From contig CAVTIA010000010.1 in the NCBI GenBank assembly GCA_963734635.1, forward strand, positions 62,001 through 126,000: a stretch of 64,000 nucleotides of DNA, given 5' to 3'. This DNA comes from DATCJA01 sp963734635. Its GTDB lineage: Bacteria > Acidobacteriota > Vicinamibacteria > Vicinamibacterales > UBA2999. The translations under genes and the position numbers were made by a program. Positions 34,843 through 43,843 of this stretch are shown here, in pieces (within the stretch, counting starts at the first letter, position 1; each line of letters begins with the position of its first letter). The notes below the pieces were generated by a model. The model was not told the DNA's origin. It made no database searches and saw only the letters and a list, made by a program, of their open reading frames with translations.

Positions 34843-35258
34843 CCAGTCCATCTGGGGTGCTGCACCCTCTCGGCCGAGAGCACCCGATAGATATCGGCTG
34901 CTCGCAGCTTGAAAATCCCGGACATACCGGTCATCGAGGCGATCGCCTCGATCTGCATATCCATCGCGTCGAAGATAGGGCCCTCCGTTTCGGACCGTTC
35001 GAATTCGAGCTGCAGCATCCAGTGAGCCTGCCCCGCCATGTCGAAGACGCAGACGAAAGCGCGCGGATTCTCCCGCACGTTCCGGATCGTCTTGGAAAAG
35101 AACTGAAACGAGAGCGCGGCGTGCGCCTCGTCCACGTAGTAAACCCGTGAAATAACGGTGGTATTCGGTTTCCCGTCGGCGGAGCAGGTCACCATCACGC
35201 CTGGCGTGCCGCTCTCGAGCACAGGACGGATCTCCGACGGAAGACGGGTCATCGGCAT
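34824..35258 (-). CDS. Pyridoxamine 5'-phosphate oxidase-fold (flavin/F420-binding) protein, copy 1
   Basis: 144 aa, cytoplasmic. The split-barrel fold is shown by 'GVMVTCSADGKPNTTVISRVYYVD', 'ALSFQFFSKTIRNVRENPRAFVCVFD' and 'GIFKLRAADIYRV'. These proteins bind FMN or F420; many are not true pyridoxamine oxidases. The gene begins 3 bp after the next PNPOx gene and precedes the GAF-AAA-kinase gene by 82 bp. The last residues (TEFTN) are encoded by the word-repeat hairpin, so the natural C-terminus may have been altered by repeat insertion. Confidence 0.75.
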   Translation of the reverse strand: MPMTRLPSEIRPVLESGTPGVMVTCSADGKPNTTVISRVYYVDEAHAALSFQFFSKTIRNVRENPRAFVCVFDMAGQAHWMLQLEFERSETEGPIFDAMDMQIEAIASMTGMSGIFKLRAADIYRVLSAERVQHPRWTGTEFTN

Positions 35259-35261
35259 CTT

Positions 35262-35741
35262 TTACGCCTCCACCGGCGGGATGAGGCGCGTCCCCGCACC
35301 AGGTCCGGGTGTCTGCAGATATATTTCGAGCACCTCGAACTCGACGGCCATCGCTGGCGGCGAAACAAACGACTTCAGAGCGTCTTCAGGGTCGTGGGAC
35401 ATCGGCCTGAGGCTCTTTACAAAACGCCGGCGAACGCGATCGACGATCTCGGCATCGCCGTCCTTTACTCCACGGTGATGCAGGTAACGGCCCTTGAATT
35501 GGTACGTCTCGTGAGACGGGAACTCCTCCACTGTGAGAGCTAACTCTCCATTCTGCTGCAGCGACTCCACGAACCTCTGGAGGAATTCGTCGGGAACGAA
35601 GATCGTCATCGTGCGTTGATCGCCGGCGACGATCCACCCGCACACGCGATGCCCGAACGGCACGAGATCACGATCACGGGTGCCGACAAACGCGACGTTG
35701 GCGTACTGCTCGAGGAAGCGAACGATCTTTCCTGGGATCAC
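35262..35741 (-). CDS. Pyridoxamine 5'-phosphate oxidase-fold protein, copy 2
   Basis: 159 aa. 'YANVAFVGTRDRDLVPFGHRV' and 'GDQRTMTIFVPDEFLQRFVESLQQNGELALTVEE' (shown in two overlapping halves) are the strand-helix-strand elements of the split barrel; 'YQFKGRYL' fits the flavin-binding strand. Paralogous in fold, not close in sequence, to copy 1, and 3 bp upstream of it. Two such genes with the GAF-AAA-kinase suggest a flavin- or redox-linked signal. That link is inference. Confidence 0.75.
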   Translation of the reverse strand: MIPGKIVRFLEQYANVAFVGTRDRDLVPFGHRVCGWIVAGDQRTMTIFVPDEFLQRFVESLQQNGELALTVEEFPSHETYQFKGRYLHHRGVKDGDAEIVDRVRRRFVKSLRPMSHDPEDALKSFVSPPAMAVEFEVLEIYLQTPGPGAGTRLIPPVEA

Positions 35742-35759
35742 GATGGTCCTCGCACGACG

Positions 35760-36636
35760 TTACCTTGAACTGGGATCCTTGACCATGACGGCGCTCTGCC
35801 ATTCCCGCTTCCGTGCATTCCCCCGGAAACTGAACCAGAAGTAGGCGATAGCGCGTCGCCGTACGAAGGCGAGGCGGCGCCGGCGCGCGTACTCATACAG
35901 CTCCATGTCGAGTTCGTTGCGCGCGGCGATGCGAGTGTAGGAGTCGCGGCTCACCGCTTCCTTTCGGCTGTTGACTCGGATCGCGTTCTTCTTGGCAAAT
36001 CTCGTCGCCCCCAGCCGCCCGAGGAGGAATCCGCAGTCACGGTCGAATGTCTCGGTGAGCCCGACGAACCAGAACTCGTCGAGCGTCCGCATCGCATCGG
36101 ACAGGAGTTGCGGATCCAACTCGCGCTGCAGACAGGCAGTTTCATGCGTGCCGACGAGCATGTGTCGAGTCTGACCGTTGTGCGCCCACAACGCCCGGGT
36201 CCGTTCGAACCATTCATCCAGAGACCAGTTGGCGTCGACCAGCTCGTGATGCCAAAAGCTGTCGGACGCGTACTTCAGAAACCAGTAGAGCGACACGACG
36301 CGCTCAACCGGATGTCGCAGAAACGTGAAATAGCGCGGGTCATGAACGCCGGGCACAAGCGCGTGGATCCCGGGATACACAAAGTGCCCCATCAACAGAC
36401 GTGTGCGGGCGCTGCTGTTGCGCACGACGTAGTCGTCAACCCGATCTCGGACGAATCCCGGCACGGCTGGGTGTCCGTCACGTTTGCTGGTGTCGAGGCC
36501 AATGCGCTCGCCAGAGAGAAACAGCTGCGACCCGCCCGGAAAGTTGGGCGACAGATGCCTCCACAAGGTGGTTCCGGCGGTTTTGTACCTGATGCAGGAA
36601 CAGGTACAGGGGTAGACCCTCGGCGCGAGCCGTCAT
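35760..36636 (-). CDS. Sulfotransferase family 2 protein, one frameshift
   Basis: About 291 aa after removal of one extra base (36588-36589). The 5'-phosphosulfate-binding loop is then intact: 'LYLFLHQYKTAGTTLWRHL', followed by 'LLMGHFVYPGIHALV', and the 3'-phosphate motif 'YFTFLRHPVERVVSLYWF'. These are hallmarks of PAPS-dependent sulfotransferases (carbohydrate/polysaccharide type). The start is ATG 36636 on the minus strand in the corrected frame. Substrate unknown. It is first in the four-gene minus-strand set (18 bp before PNPOx copy 2). Confidence 0.7.
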
Positions 36637-36673
36637 CACACGAGCAAGCGCATCATACCGCGCGCGTACCGGC

Positions 36674-36766
36674 GTACGTCAGTGTCCGGCTCTAGCCGGA
36701 CCAGTGTACGTAGTGTCCGGCTCTAGCCGGACCAGCGTACGTAGTGTCCGGCTTTAGCCGGACCAA
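36674..36766. repeat. Palindrome family A, three copies
   Basis: Three direct copies of GTGTCCGGCTYTAGCCGGACCA, each preceded by a CGTAC sequence. They are inverted relative to the family A copies at 21947 and 43703. They lie between divergently transcribed genes (sulfotransferase and alpha/beta hydrolase). Confidence 0.75.
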
Positions 36767-36871
36767 TGCCGCACCTGCGCACAATGCGCTAGAATTCGGC
36801 GCCGTGGCATACCTGCGTCACGAAGAGTGCCGCAATCTCCGGCCATCACACTATCGAGGAGGACGCCGAGT

Positions 36872-37765
36872 ATGGATCCGATCAGACGCAAGTTACTGAA
36901 AACGGGCGCCGCGGCGACCGCGATGGCCGCAGCGCAGCACGTGTTTGCACAGCAGACGGGACCAGGAGGAGCGCCCATGTCCTTCTACGAAAAAGGCCCC
37001 GTTCGCATCCACTATGAAGAGGCCGGGTCGGGATTCCCGTTGCTGCTGATCGCTGGCGGGGGATTGAACTCGACGATCGCGGGACTCAAACGGGGCGACC
37101 CGTTCCATGCGATCGACGAGTTCAAGGGGGAATACCGCTGCATCGCGTCGGACCTGCGCAATGCGAATGCCGGCCAATCTTCGGGCCCGCTGGAAATCGA
37201 CCGGCCGTGGGACTTGTACACCGACGATCATCTCGGCGTGATGGATCACCTTGGCATCGACAAGTTCATGGTGATGGGCTTCTGCATTGGCGGCCCCTTT
37301 ATCTGGAACTTGCTGGAGCGGGCCCCGAATCGGATCGTCGCGGCGGTGTTGGCTCAGCCCAGCGGCTCGCGTCCGGAGATGCGGGACCTCTTCTATGAAA
37401 CGAACTCAAAGGGGTGGGGTCCGGAACTGGTCAAGCGCCGACCAGAAATCACTATGGATATGGTCGACAGGTTCTTGACCAGGATGTATCGCACGAATCC
37501 GGATTTCGTCTTCACTGTGACGCGTGATTTCGTGCGCAAGTGCCAGACACCCGTGCTGATCCTTCCGGATGACATTCCCGCGCATCCGTACGCAGTGGCC
37601 ATGGAAGCGGCAATGCTCGCACCGAAGGCCGAAGTCAGCATGTTTCCGTGGAAGGAGCCAAAGGAACGGGTTCCGCTCGCCGTGCGCCAGATACGGTCGT
37701 TCCTCCGGGCGCATCGACCTGTCGGTGAGACAGGGTCGAAACCGGCAAACACAGCCCGGGTCTAG
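36872..37765 (+). CDS. Tat-exported alpha/beta hydrolase with Cys nucleophile
   Basis: 297 aa behind GAGGAGG. Twin-arginine signal (IRRKLLKTGAAATAM). Alpha/beta-hydrolase layout: 'FPLLLIAGGGLNSTI' (oxyanion region), 'CIASDLRNANAGQS', then nucleophile elbow 'KFMVMGFCIGGPFIWNL', where G-F-C-I-G replaces the usual G-x-S-x-G. A Cys here is also found in dienelactone hydrolases (GYCLGG). The acid and His are less certain (LPDDIPAHP). Dienelactone- or ester-hydrolase activity is possible. Confidence 0.75.
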   Translation: MDPIRRKLLKTGAAATAMAAAQHVFAQQTGPGGAPMSFYEKGPVRIHYEEAGSGFPLLLIAGGGLNSTIAGLKRGDPFHAIDEFKGEYRCIASDLRNANAGQSSGPLEIDRPWDLYTDDHLGVMDHLGIDKFMVMGFCIGGPFIWNLLERAPNRIVAAVLAQPSGSRPEMRDLFYETNSKGWGPELVKRRPEITMDMVDRFLTRMYRTNPDFVFTVTRDFVRKCQTPVLILPDDIPAHPYAVAMEAAMLAPKAEVSMFPWKEPKERVPLAVRQIRSFLRAHRPVGETGSKPANTARV

Positions 37766-37866
37766 TTCAATTGACGGATTGGCGGATTGACGGATTGAGG
37801 GATGCCAACATGTATTGGCAACTGAAATCCGTCAATTCGTAAATCCGTCAATTCGTCAATTACGAA
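37766..37866. repeat. Word-repeat hairpin (ATTGACGG / CCGTCAAT)
   Basis: Left arm 37766-37800 has three ATTG(A/G)CGGATT words; right arm 37821-37866 has the inverse words (AATCCGTCAATTCGT twice). It lies between the converging hydrolase gene and the 52-aa gene and overlaps that gene's stop. It uses the same words as the copy at 34747. Confidence 0.65.
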
Positions 37867-38018
37867 TCCCCCTTCATCCCGCGCTGCTCGGCGAGCCATG
37901 CGTCGCTCACCGCGCCGACATCGATGTCTTTCCTCAATGCGCGTCGCGCTTTGAGAAAACGCACGAGCGCCATCGCGACAAGTGCCGTCCCGCCTGCCAG
38001 AAACACCAGCCGAAGCAT
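37860..38018 (-). CDS. Small single-pass membrane protein (52 aa)
   Basis: ATG at 38018 on the minus strand, TAA at 37860-37862. The N-terminal 20 residues are one hydrophobic helix (LRLVFLAGGTALVAMALV), followed by a basic segment (RFLKARRALRK) and an acidic/polar tail (DIDVGAVSDAWLAEQRG). The positive-inside pattern puts the tail in the cytoplasm. I do not recognise a family. Support is the clean helix-plus-basic layout and normal codon use; it is too short to be sure. Confidence 0.5.
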   Translation of the reverse strand: MLRLVFLAGGTALVAMALVRFLKARRALRKDIDVGAVSDAWLAEQRGMKGDS

Positions 38019-38074
38019 TGTTCTCTATCCCGTGTTGCAGCCGCGGCATGCTCACCAGGCTGCGGCTGCTGAAC

Positions 38075-38119
38075 GTCACAGCGCGGCATAGCCGCAACCA
38101 AATCATGCCGCGCTGTGAC
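38075..38119. terminator. Perfect 15-bp hairpin
   Basis: GTCACAGCGCGGCAT (38075-38089) and its exact inverse complement (38105-38119) flank a 15-nt loop. A second weaker hairpin (GCAGCCGC/GCGGCTGC) lies just before it. No U-tract. Located upstream of both the small membrane protein (minus) and the glycosyltransferase (plus), so a regulatory or repeat origin is as likely as termination. The rest of 38019-38244 has no gene. Confidence 0.5.
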
Positions 38120-38244
38120 CGCCGACCAGCGCTGGCACGACCACGCGCGACCACACAAGGCTGAGATTCGCAGCTCGGCGGTGTGACGCGTTCATGCGCG
38201 CGCGGGGTCTAGCACATCGGTTGCATACCGAGGACTCCGCTGCC

Positions 38245-39303
38245 ATGAGAATCGCACAAGTCGCACCACTCACCGAGAGCGTGCCTCCGCAACTGTATGG
38301 TGGTACGGAACGGGTTGTCGCGTATTTGACGGACGAGCTCGTCAGGCTCGGCCACGACGTGACCTTGTTTGCGAGCGGCGATTCGCGAACCACCGGACGC
38401 CTCATGCCCGTATGGCCGCGGGCCTTGAGGCTCGACGGGGCCTGCCGCGACGCCCTCGCGCCGCACGTGCTCATGCTGGAAGAGGTCGCGAAACGCGCGC
38501 GCGAATTCGACATCGTGCATTTCCACATCTCGCAGTTCCACTTTCCGCTCGCTCGGCGCCTCCCGATCGCACACGTCACCACGGCGCACGGCCGCCTCGA
38601 CTTCCCCGAGCTCGTGCCCCTCTATCGCGAGTTCAACGACATCCCGCTGATCTCGATCTCGAACGCCCAGCGGGAGCCATTGCCCGACGCCGACTGGATT
38701 GGCACCGTCTATCACGGGCTGCCGCTCGACCTCCTGCCCTTCCATCCGGCACCGGGCAGCTACCTGGCCTTTCTGGGTCGCATCTCCCCGGAGAAGCGCG
38801 TCGACCGCGCCATCGCGATCGCAACCGCCTGCAACCAGCCGCTGAAAATTGCCGCCAAGGTTGATCCGGCCGATCGTGGATACTTCGAGCAGGAGATCCG
38901 GCACCTGCTGGACCATCCGCTCGTCGAGTTCGTCGGCGAGATCGATGAACATCGGAAGGGGGATTTCCTCGGCGGCGCCACGGCGCTGCTGTTTCCCATC
39001 GACTGGCCCGAGCCGTTCGGTCTTGTGATGGTCGAATCGCTGGCGTGCGGTGTTCCCGTGGTCGCGTTTCGCCGCGGCTCGGTTCCCGAGGTGATCGATC
39101 CCGGCGTCACCGGCTTCCTCGTCGACACGGTCGACGAGGCGATCGACGCCACTCGGCAGGTACACCTGCTCGATCGGCGTCGCTGCCGCGCGGTCTTCGA
39201 GCACCGCTTCAGCGCGATCCGCATGACCGCCGACCATGTCGAGCTGTACGAGATGCTCGCGGGCCATAAATCGGCGGGAGAGGTACTCACCGGAGCGTTC
39301 TGA
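38245..39303 (+). CDS. GT4-like glycosyltransferase
   Basis: 352 aa. N-terminal Rossmann domain: 'RIAQVAPLTESVPPQLYGG' with the family 'YGGTERVV' motif and 'HDVTLFASGDS'. C-terminal nucleotide-sugar domain: 'YLAFLGRISPEKRVDRAI' and 'LLFPIDWPEPFGLVMVES' with the E-x7-E motif, then 'GVPVVAFRRGSVPEV'. GT-B fold, retaining mechanism by family. Its stop overlaps the debranching-enzyme start by one base (TGATG), so the two are co-translated; such pairs are common in alpha-glucan or trehalose-like glycan metabolism. Confidence 0.9.
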   Translation: MRIAQVAPLTESVPPQLYGGTERVVAYLTDELVRLGHDVTLFASGDSRTTGRLMPVWPRALRLDGACRDALAPHVLMLEEVAKRAREFDIVHFHISQFHFPLARRLPIAHVTTAHGRLDFPELVPLYREFNDIPLISISNAQREPLPDADWIGTVYHGLPLDLLPFHPAPGSYLAFLGRISPEKRVDRAIAIATACNQPLKIAAKVDPADRGYFEQEIRHLLDHPLVEFVGEIDEHRKGDFLGGATALLFPIDWPEPFGLVMVESLACGVPVVAFRRGSVPEVIDPGVTGFLVDTVDEAIDATRQVHLLDRRRCRAVFEHRFSAIRMTADHVELYEMLAGHKSAGEVLTGAF

Positions 39304-41466
39304 TGACCGAGATCGTCAAGCTCGAGGAACAGTTTGCAATCCTTCGGGAAGGCGAGCTGACGGAAACGCCCGTCCGCGTCCTGAAGCACGGCGACAGCTT
39401 CGCCGTGTTCGATCCACGCGGCGACATCGTGCCCGCGCCCGCCAGCGAGCATGGGCTCTATCATGCCGGCACCCGATTCCTGTCGCGCTTCGAGCTGCTT
39501 CTTGGACGACGGCAGCCGCTGCTGCTCAGCTCGACGATCAGCGACGACAACGTCGTCTTCACTGCCGACCTGACCAATCCCGACGTCGTCAAGGACGGCC
39601 GCGTCATGTTGACGCGCGGGACGCTTCACTTTTTCCGTTCGCGTCTGCTGGCGAATGGCAGTTGGATCGAGTGCCTCCGCATCTCGAACCACGGGCTACA
39701 TCCGATCGAGGCGACGCTCGTCTTCCGGTTTGATGCGGATTTTGCGGACGTGTTCGAAGTGCGCGGGACACGGCGTCCCTCGCGCGGCTGGCGCTTGCCC
39801 GACGTCGCCGGGGCCGACCTGGTGCTCAGCTATCGCGGCCTGGATGGTGTCGAGCGCCGCACGCGCGTCCGATGCGCGCGTACGCCGGAGCGTGTCGAAG
39901 AAGCGTCGTTGTTTTTTCTGGTCGCGCTCGAGCCGCATGCCTGCACACAGATCGAAATCGACATCACCTGCGAACTGGGGCACGAGACCCCTCCCGTTCG
40001 CCGGTTCGGCGACGCGGTGGCGGAGCTCCGACAGCAAGTGGCTCGGGAGGAAGAGCGCGCGTGCGTGATATTGAGCTCGAACCAGGCGTTCAACCGATGG
40101 ATTCAACGCTCCGCGGCGGACCTGCGGATGATGGTCACAGACACTCCCTACGGACCGTATCCGTACGCCGGCATCCCATGGTTCAGCACTCCGTTCGGTC
40201 GTGACGGCCTTATTTCTGCGCTGGAGCTCCTCTGGGTAGCTCCGCAGATCGCGCGCGGCGTGCTCACGTTTCTCGCCGGGACGCAGGCGACTGCGACTGA
40301 CGACGCGCAGGACGCACAGCCCGGCAAGATCCTCCACGAAATGCGCAGCGGAGAGATGGCGGCGTTGGGAGAGATTCCATTCGGTCGGTACTACGGCACC
40401 GCCGACGCGACGCCGCTTTTCGTGATGCTGGCGCATGCGTACTTCGAGCGCACCGGGGACCTCTCATTCATCGAGCGCCTCTGGCCGCAATATCACGGCG
40501 GCGCTCGACTGGCTGGATGGACCAGGCGACCCTGACCGGGACGGATTCATCGAGTACGCCCGCCGCAGCGAAACGGGACTCGTGCAGCAGGGCTGGAAGG
40601 ATTCGTGGGACTCCGTCTTTCACGCAGACGGCTCGATCGCCGAGCCGCCGATTGCGCTGTGCGAAGTCCAGGGGTACGCGTACGGCGCGTGGATTGGCGC
40701 CGCCGGCCTGGCAGCCGCACGGGGCGACCACGCTCAGGCCGAACGCTGGCGCGAACGCGCCGCACGGCTGCAGGCGCAGTTCGAGCAGGCGTTCTGGTGC
40801 GATTCGCTCGGTACCTATGCGCTAGCGCTCGACGGCCGCAAGCGGCCCTGCTCGGTCAGCACGTCGAATCCCGGCCACTGCCTGTTCACCGGCATCGTCC
40901 ATCGCACGCGCGCCCGGCAGGTGGCCGACACGCTGATGTCCGCTGAATCGTTCGGCGGGTGGGGCGTGCGCACCGTCGCGGCCGGCATGGCCCGCTACAA
41001 CCCCATGTCGTACCACAACGGGTCCGTCTGGCCTCACGATAATGCGATCGTCGCGGCGGGGCTCGCGCGCTACGGGTTCATGACCGACGCCTTGCGCATT
41101 CTGAGCGCGACATTCGATTTGAGCCAGGCTGTGGATCTGTATCGACTACCGGAACTGATTTGTGGATTTCACCGGCGTTCCGGCGATTCACCGACGTTGT
41201 ATCCGGTGGCGTGCGCACCGCAGACGTGGTCCGCGGGCGCCGTCTACCTGCTGCTGCAGGCATGCCTCGGGATACGCGCGGACGCTCTGGCGAAACGCGT
41301 GTCTTTTTCTCACGCGGTTCTTCCGGAAGATGTGGACTGGATGCGGATCCTCAACCTGTCGGTCGGATCTGCAAGCGTCGATCTACTCCTGGCGCGACAT
41401 GCCTCAGGCGTCGGCGTAACCGTGCTCCGGCGCGACGGCGAGCTGGAGATTCTCAGTGTGAAGTAG
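39303..41466 (+). CDS. Amylo-alpha-1,6-glucosidase (glycogen debranching enzyme-like), one frameshift
   Basis: About 720 aa when one extra base at about 40488 is removed, the normal length for this family. The N-terminal domain is the 'glycogen debranching N-term' type (FAVFDPRGDIVPAPASEHGLYHAGTRFL). The (alpha/alpha)6 catalytic domain has 'FSTPFGRDGLISALELLW', then across the break 'IERLWP' + 'NITAALDWLDGPGD', 'DRDGFIEYARRSETGLVQQGW', and 'YHNGSVWPHDNAIVAAGLARYG'. The Asp/Glu of these blocks are the likely catalytic acids. Hydrolysis of alpha-1,6 branches in glycogen-like glucans is inferred. No stop codon is introduced except by the shift. Confidence 0.8.
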
Positions 41467-41490
41467 CGCGCAGGCTTTAGCCTGCGCGGT
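41464..41490. repeat. Palindrome family B between convergent genes
   Basis: GCGCGCAGGCTTTAGCCTGCGC starts at the stop codon of the debranching gene. It separates it from the convergent DUF1326 gene. Confidence 0.7.
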
Positions 41491-41533
41491 GGCCGGTATC
41501 AGGCGAGGACGATCTTGACGTTGCGCGCCGAAA

Positions 41534-42175
41534 TCAGCCGTCGGGTCCCGACCAGTCGAACCCGATGTGCTTGCTCGATTTACCGGTGCGATCCCATTTG
41601 AAGCCGAAGGCGTCGGCCTTGTCCGCGGTCGAACTGCCGTAGGTCGCTATGCCGCCGGGACCGGTTTCACAGCCGCCGGCATTGTGCACCTGCACGCGTT
41701 TGCCGGGCGGGGTTGTCGGGCCGCCCAACGCTTCGGCGCTCGATTTCACCTTGCCCGGAATCTCGGCGCGCCACGATGCCAGGTCGTCGTCGACGTGAAA
41801 GTCGATGCGGGCGAACTCCATGCCGCGTACATCGCCGATGAAATTGGCGAACGTTCCCGGCCAGCCGCCAACCCGCCCGCCAAAGATCATCTGCAGTGCT
41901 TCCCGCTGTCGCGTGTCGGCCCGCTCGTCGATGAACATCGCCATCGTCGCCTTGCTCTGCCCTTCCCAGATATTCCCTTGGAACGTGCCGAGCGCCATTA
42001 CGTTGAGGCCGTCGAGGCGAACGTCGCCGTAGTTACCCGTACGGATATGCCACGAGAGGATGCCTTCGCAGTCCCCGGTCGTCGGTGGCTGCGCGAAGGT
42101 GCACGGACACGGGATGCTGCAGTTGCACGTGTCGAACCAGTCACCGTGCACGCGCCATTTCGGGATGTCTGCCAT
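41534..42175 (-). CDS. DUF1326 family protein
   Basis: 213 aa. The diagnostic N-terminal Cys cluster 'WFDTCNCSIPCPCTFAQPP' is present (C-x-C-x3-C-x-C), followed by 'EGILSWHIRTGNYGDVRLDGLNVM' and 'NIWEGQSKATMAMFIDERADTRQ' (split here). Function unknown; the Cys cluster suggests metal binding. It is 32 bp after the DUF2182 gene, the usual partner of DUF1326. Confidence 0.85.
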   Translation of the reverse strand: MADIPKWRVHGDWFDTCNCSIPCPCTFAQPPTTGDCEGILSWHIRTGNYGDVRLDGLNVMALGTFQGNIWEGQSKATMAMFIDERADTRQREALQMIFGGRVGGWPGTFANFIGDVRGMEFARIDFHVDDDLASWRAEIPGKVKSSAEALGGPTTPPGKRVQVHNAGGCETGPGGIATYGSSTADKADAFGFKWDRTGKSSKHIGFDWSGPDG

Positions 42176-42207
42176 ACGCTGTCTCCAATCGTTTGCGACC
42201 AGCGCGA

Positions 42208-43017
42208 TTATAGACCTCTCAGCTCCACCATCCATACGGCGGCCGCGATCAGCAGGATGCCGCTGATTCGCGCGCCGTACACACCGAACCGAGTCAATTT
42301 TTCGAACGCAACGAGCGCGGTCAGGGTTGCGATGACGGCAAGATTCATGACCCCGCCGGCAAACAGGAGCAGCATCAGGGCCCAGCAGCAGCCCACGCAG
42401 ATTGCGCCGTGCTCGATCCCCATGCGGAACGCGCCGCGTGCGCCAGGACGCCACCGGCTCATGAGAAATCCGAGCGGCGACTGGCACGTCCGCAGGCACG
42501 CGTGCTTGAGTGGCGTCATTTGGTACACGCCCGCGATCATCAACAACGTCGCTCCGGCGTTACGACTCGTCACCTCCATCATCGGCGACACGATCAGCAG
42601 CGCCGCAAGCAGGCGCTGAAGCGCGGTGGCGCCCACGCTGAACGCCGCCCACACCACCAGGTAGCCCGCCGCGAACGCGTAAAGCTGACGCGCCCCGCGT
42701 GCGCCAGCGGCCGAACGTCGCGCGACAGTGCCGTACAACAGGAGCATCGGCGATGCGGACGGCAACATCATCGCCACCATCATCACCGCCCACATCGCCC
42801 AGAGGAGCACGAGGTGCCACGGGTCCCACACGGCCGTCATCATCCAGGCGCTGGCGCCCGTCATCGGTCCGTACATGTCGCGCGCCATTGCCACAATCCA
42901 GAGCCAGGACACCAATGGCACCAGGATCAGCAGAACCATGACGGATGCGCGGTCGTGTCGGAGCGCCGACTCGAGAATCGTTGCAGGACGATTATCCGGG
43001 GACGTGTCGCCCACCAT
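42208..43017 (-). CDS. DUF2182 family membrane protein
   Basis: 269 aa from ATG 43017 behind AAGGATC. Six to seven transmembrane helices. Family motifs are 'WAMWAVMMVAMMLPSASPML', rich in Met, 'YQMTPLKHACLRTCQSPLGFL' (Cys pair) and 'GCCWALMLLLFAGGVMNL'. DUF2182 proteins resemble predicted metal-binding integral membrane proteins and occur with DUF1326. Met and Cys content suggests a copper or other soft-metal role, but this is inference. Confidence 0.85.
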   Translation of the reverse strand: MVGDTSPDNRPATILESALRHDRASVMVLLILVPLVSWLWIVAMARDMYGPMTGASAWMMTAVWDPWHLVLLWAMWAVMMVAMMLPSASPMLLLYGTVARRSAAGARGARQLYAFAAGYLVVWAAFSVGATALQRLLAALLIVSPMMEVTSRNAGATLLMIAGVYQMTPLKHACLRTCQSPLGFLMSRWRPGARGAFRMGIEHGAICVGCCWALMLLLFAGGVMNLAVIATLTALVAFEKLTRFGVYGARISGILLIAAAVWMVELRGL

Positions 43018-43702
43018 CGATCGATCCTTACGCCAGGTTGGCCCGCCAGGCAAACGAAAATCGGGTTCGGACAGCTTTGAGATCGTCGTCGCCCGATGCC
43101 GCCTTGTGGGCGCGGACGCTGCGGGCCAGGAAAGCCGCCGCAGCTCGTGCCGTGATGACCTCCGCGTCGACTATCGGCCAACTCGAACGACATCCATCAC
43201 ACGGCAAGAAGCGCCTCGCTAACTCTCACAACGAGAACGCGACGACGGAAGTCGACGAGGTGAATCGCTGCGACCGCTTTCCTGTTGCGGCAGTGCGAGC
43301 GGCCCTGGCGTACGCGCCCACAGCCGGCATCAGGCGACGACAGTGTGATTGCTGTGACGATACGAGACAGTCTGACAGCCAAATGAGCATTGCCGTTGTG
43401 TTCGGCTGACCGCCGACCTGCGCGTACGCCGACATAGATCGCCTGAAATCGAACGAAGCGATTCCACGCCGCGAGTTTGTCCCCCGCGATCCGTGACGGA
43501 CGAATCAGCCTTGACGGTGCTTGCCGCGCTGGCAGGCGTTGGAATTGCGTAATACTCGCGGCGGCTGCGACAGAGCACGAGCGCCGTGAGATTTCCGGCG
43601 TACAGCGCCGGGAGGCGGCCGGCCGAACACAGCGGCAATGCTCATTGCTACCCTGACGCGGCCAACTCACAGCAACTTCGAACGTCGATCGTTGGAAGCC
43701 GA
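43018..43702. other. Gene-poor region with inverted repeats
   Basis: No supportable gene in about 690 bp. Open frames on the minus strand (43197-43724, 43330-43638) have no start context and do not resemble known families. The region contains the inverted repeat listed at 43382-43646, then a family A repeat cluster. Confidence 0.5.
43382..43646. repeat. 25-nt inverted repeat pair spanning 265 bp
   Basis: AATGAGCATTGCCGTTGTGT (and five further bases) at 43382-43406 matches the inverse complement of 43622-43646 at 24 of 25 positions. Weaker similarity continues inward for about 30 nt (CCGCC, TACGCCG). No target-site duplication is visible and no transposase is encoded. It may be a non-autonomous element or an inverted duplication of a coding fragment. 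Confidence 0.5.
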
Positions 43703-43816
43703 AGGTCCGGCTAAAGCCGGACACTACGTACGACTCCGGCTGCTGACGCCGGCCACTACATCAGGTGACGACGTTCGACGGAAGCGGAAGGTCCGGCTGA
43801 AGCCGGACACTGACGT
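43703..43816. repeat. Palindrome family A, two full copies and one diverged
   Basis: GGTCCGGCTAAAGCCGGACACTACGTAC at the left, a diverged CTCCGGCTGCTGACGCCGGC in the middle, and GGTCCGGCTGAAGCCGGACAC at the right. Located between the divergent DUF2182 and SGNH genes, just ahead of the SGNH promoter. Confidence 0.75.
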
Positions 43817-43843
43817 ACTGCGCGAGCGCTGAAGCGAGCGCGC

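Noticed and set aside
43197..43724. 175-codon minus-strand frame in the gene-poor region
   Set aside because: Covers both arms of the inverted repeat and part of family A; composition does not look like a folded protein.
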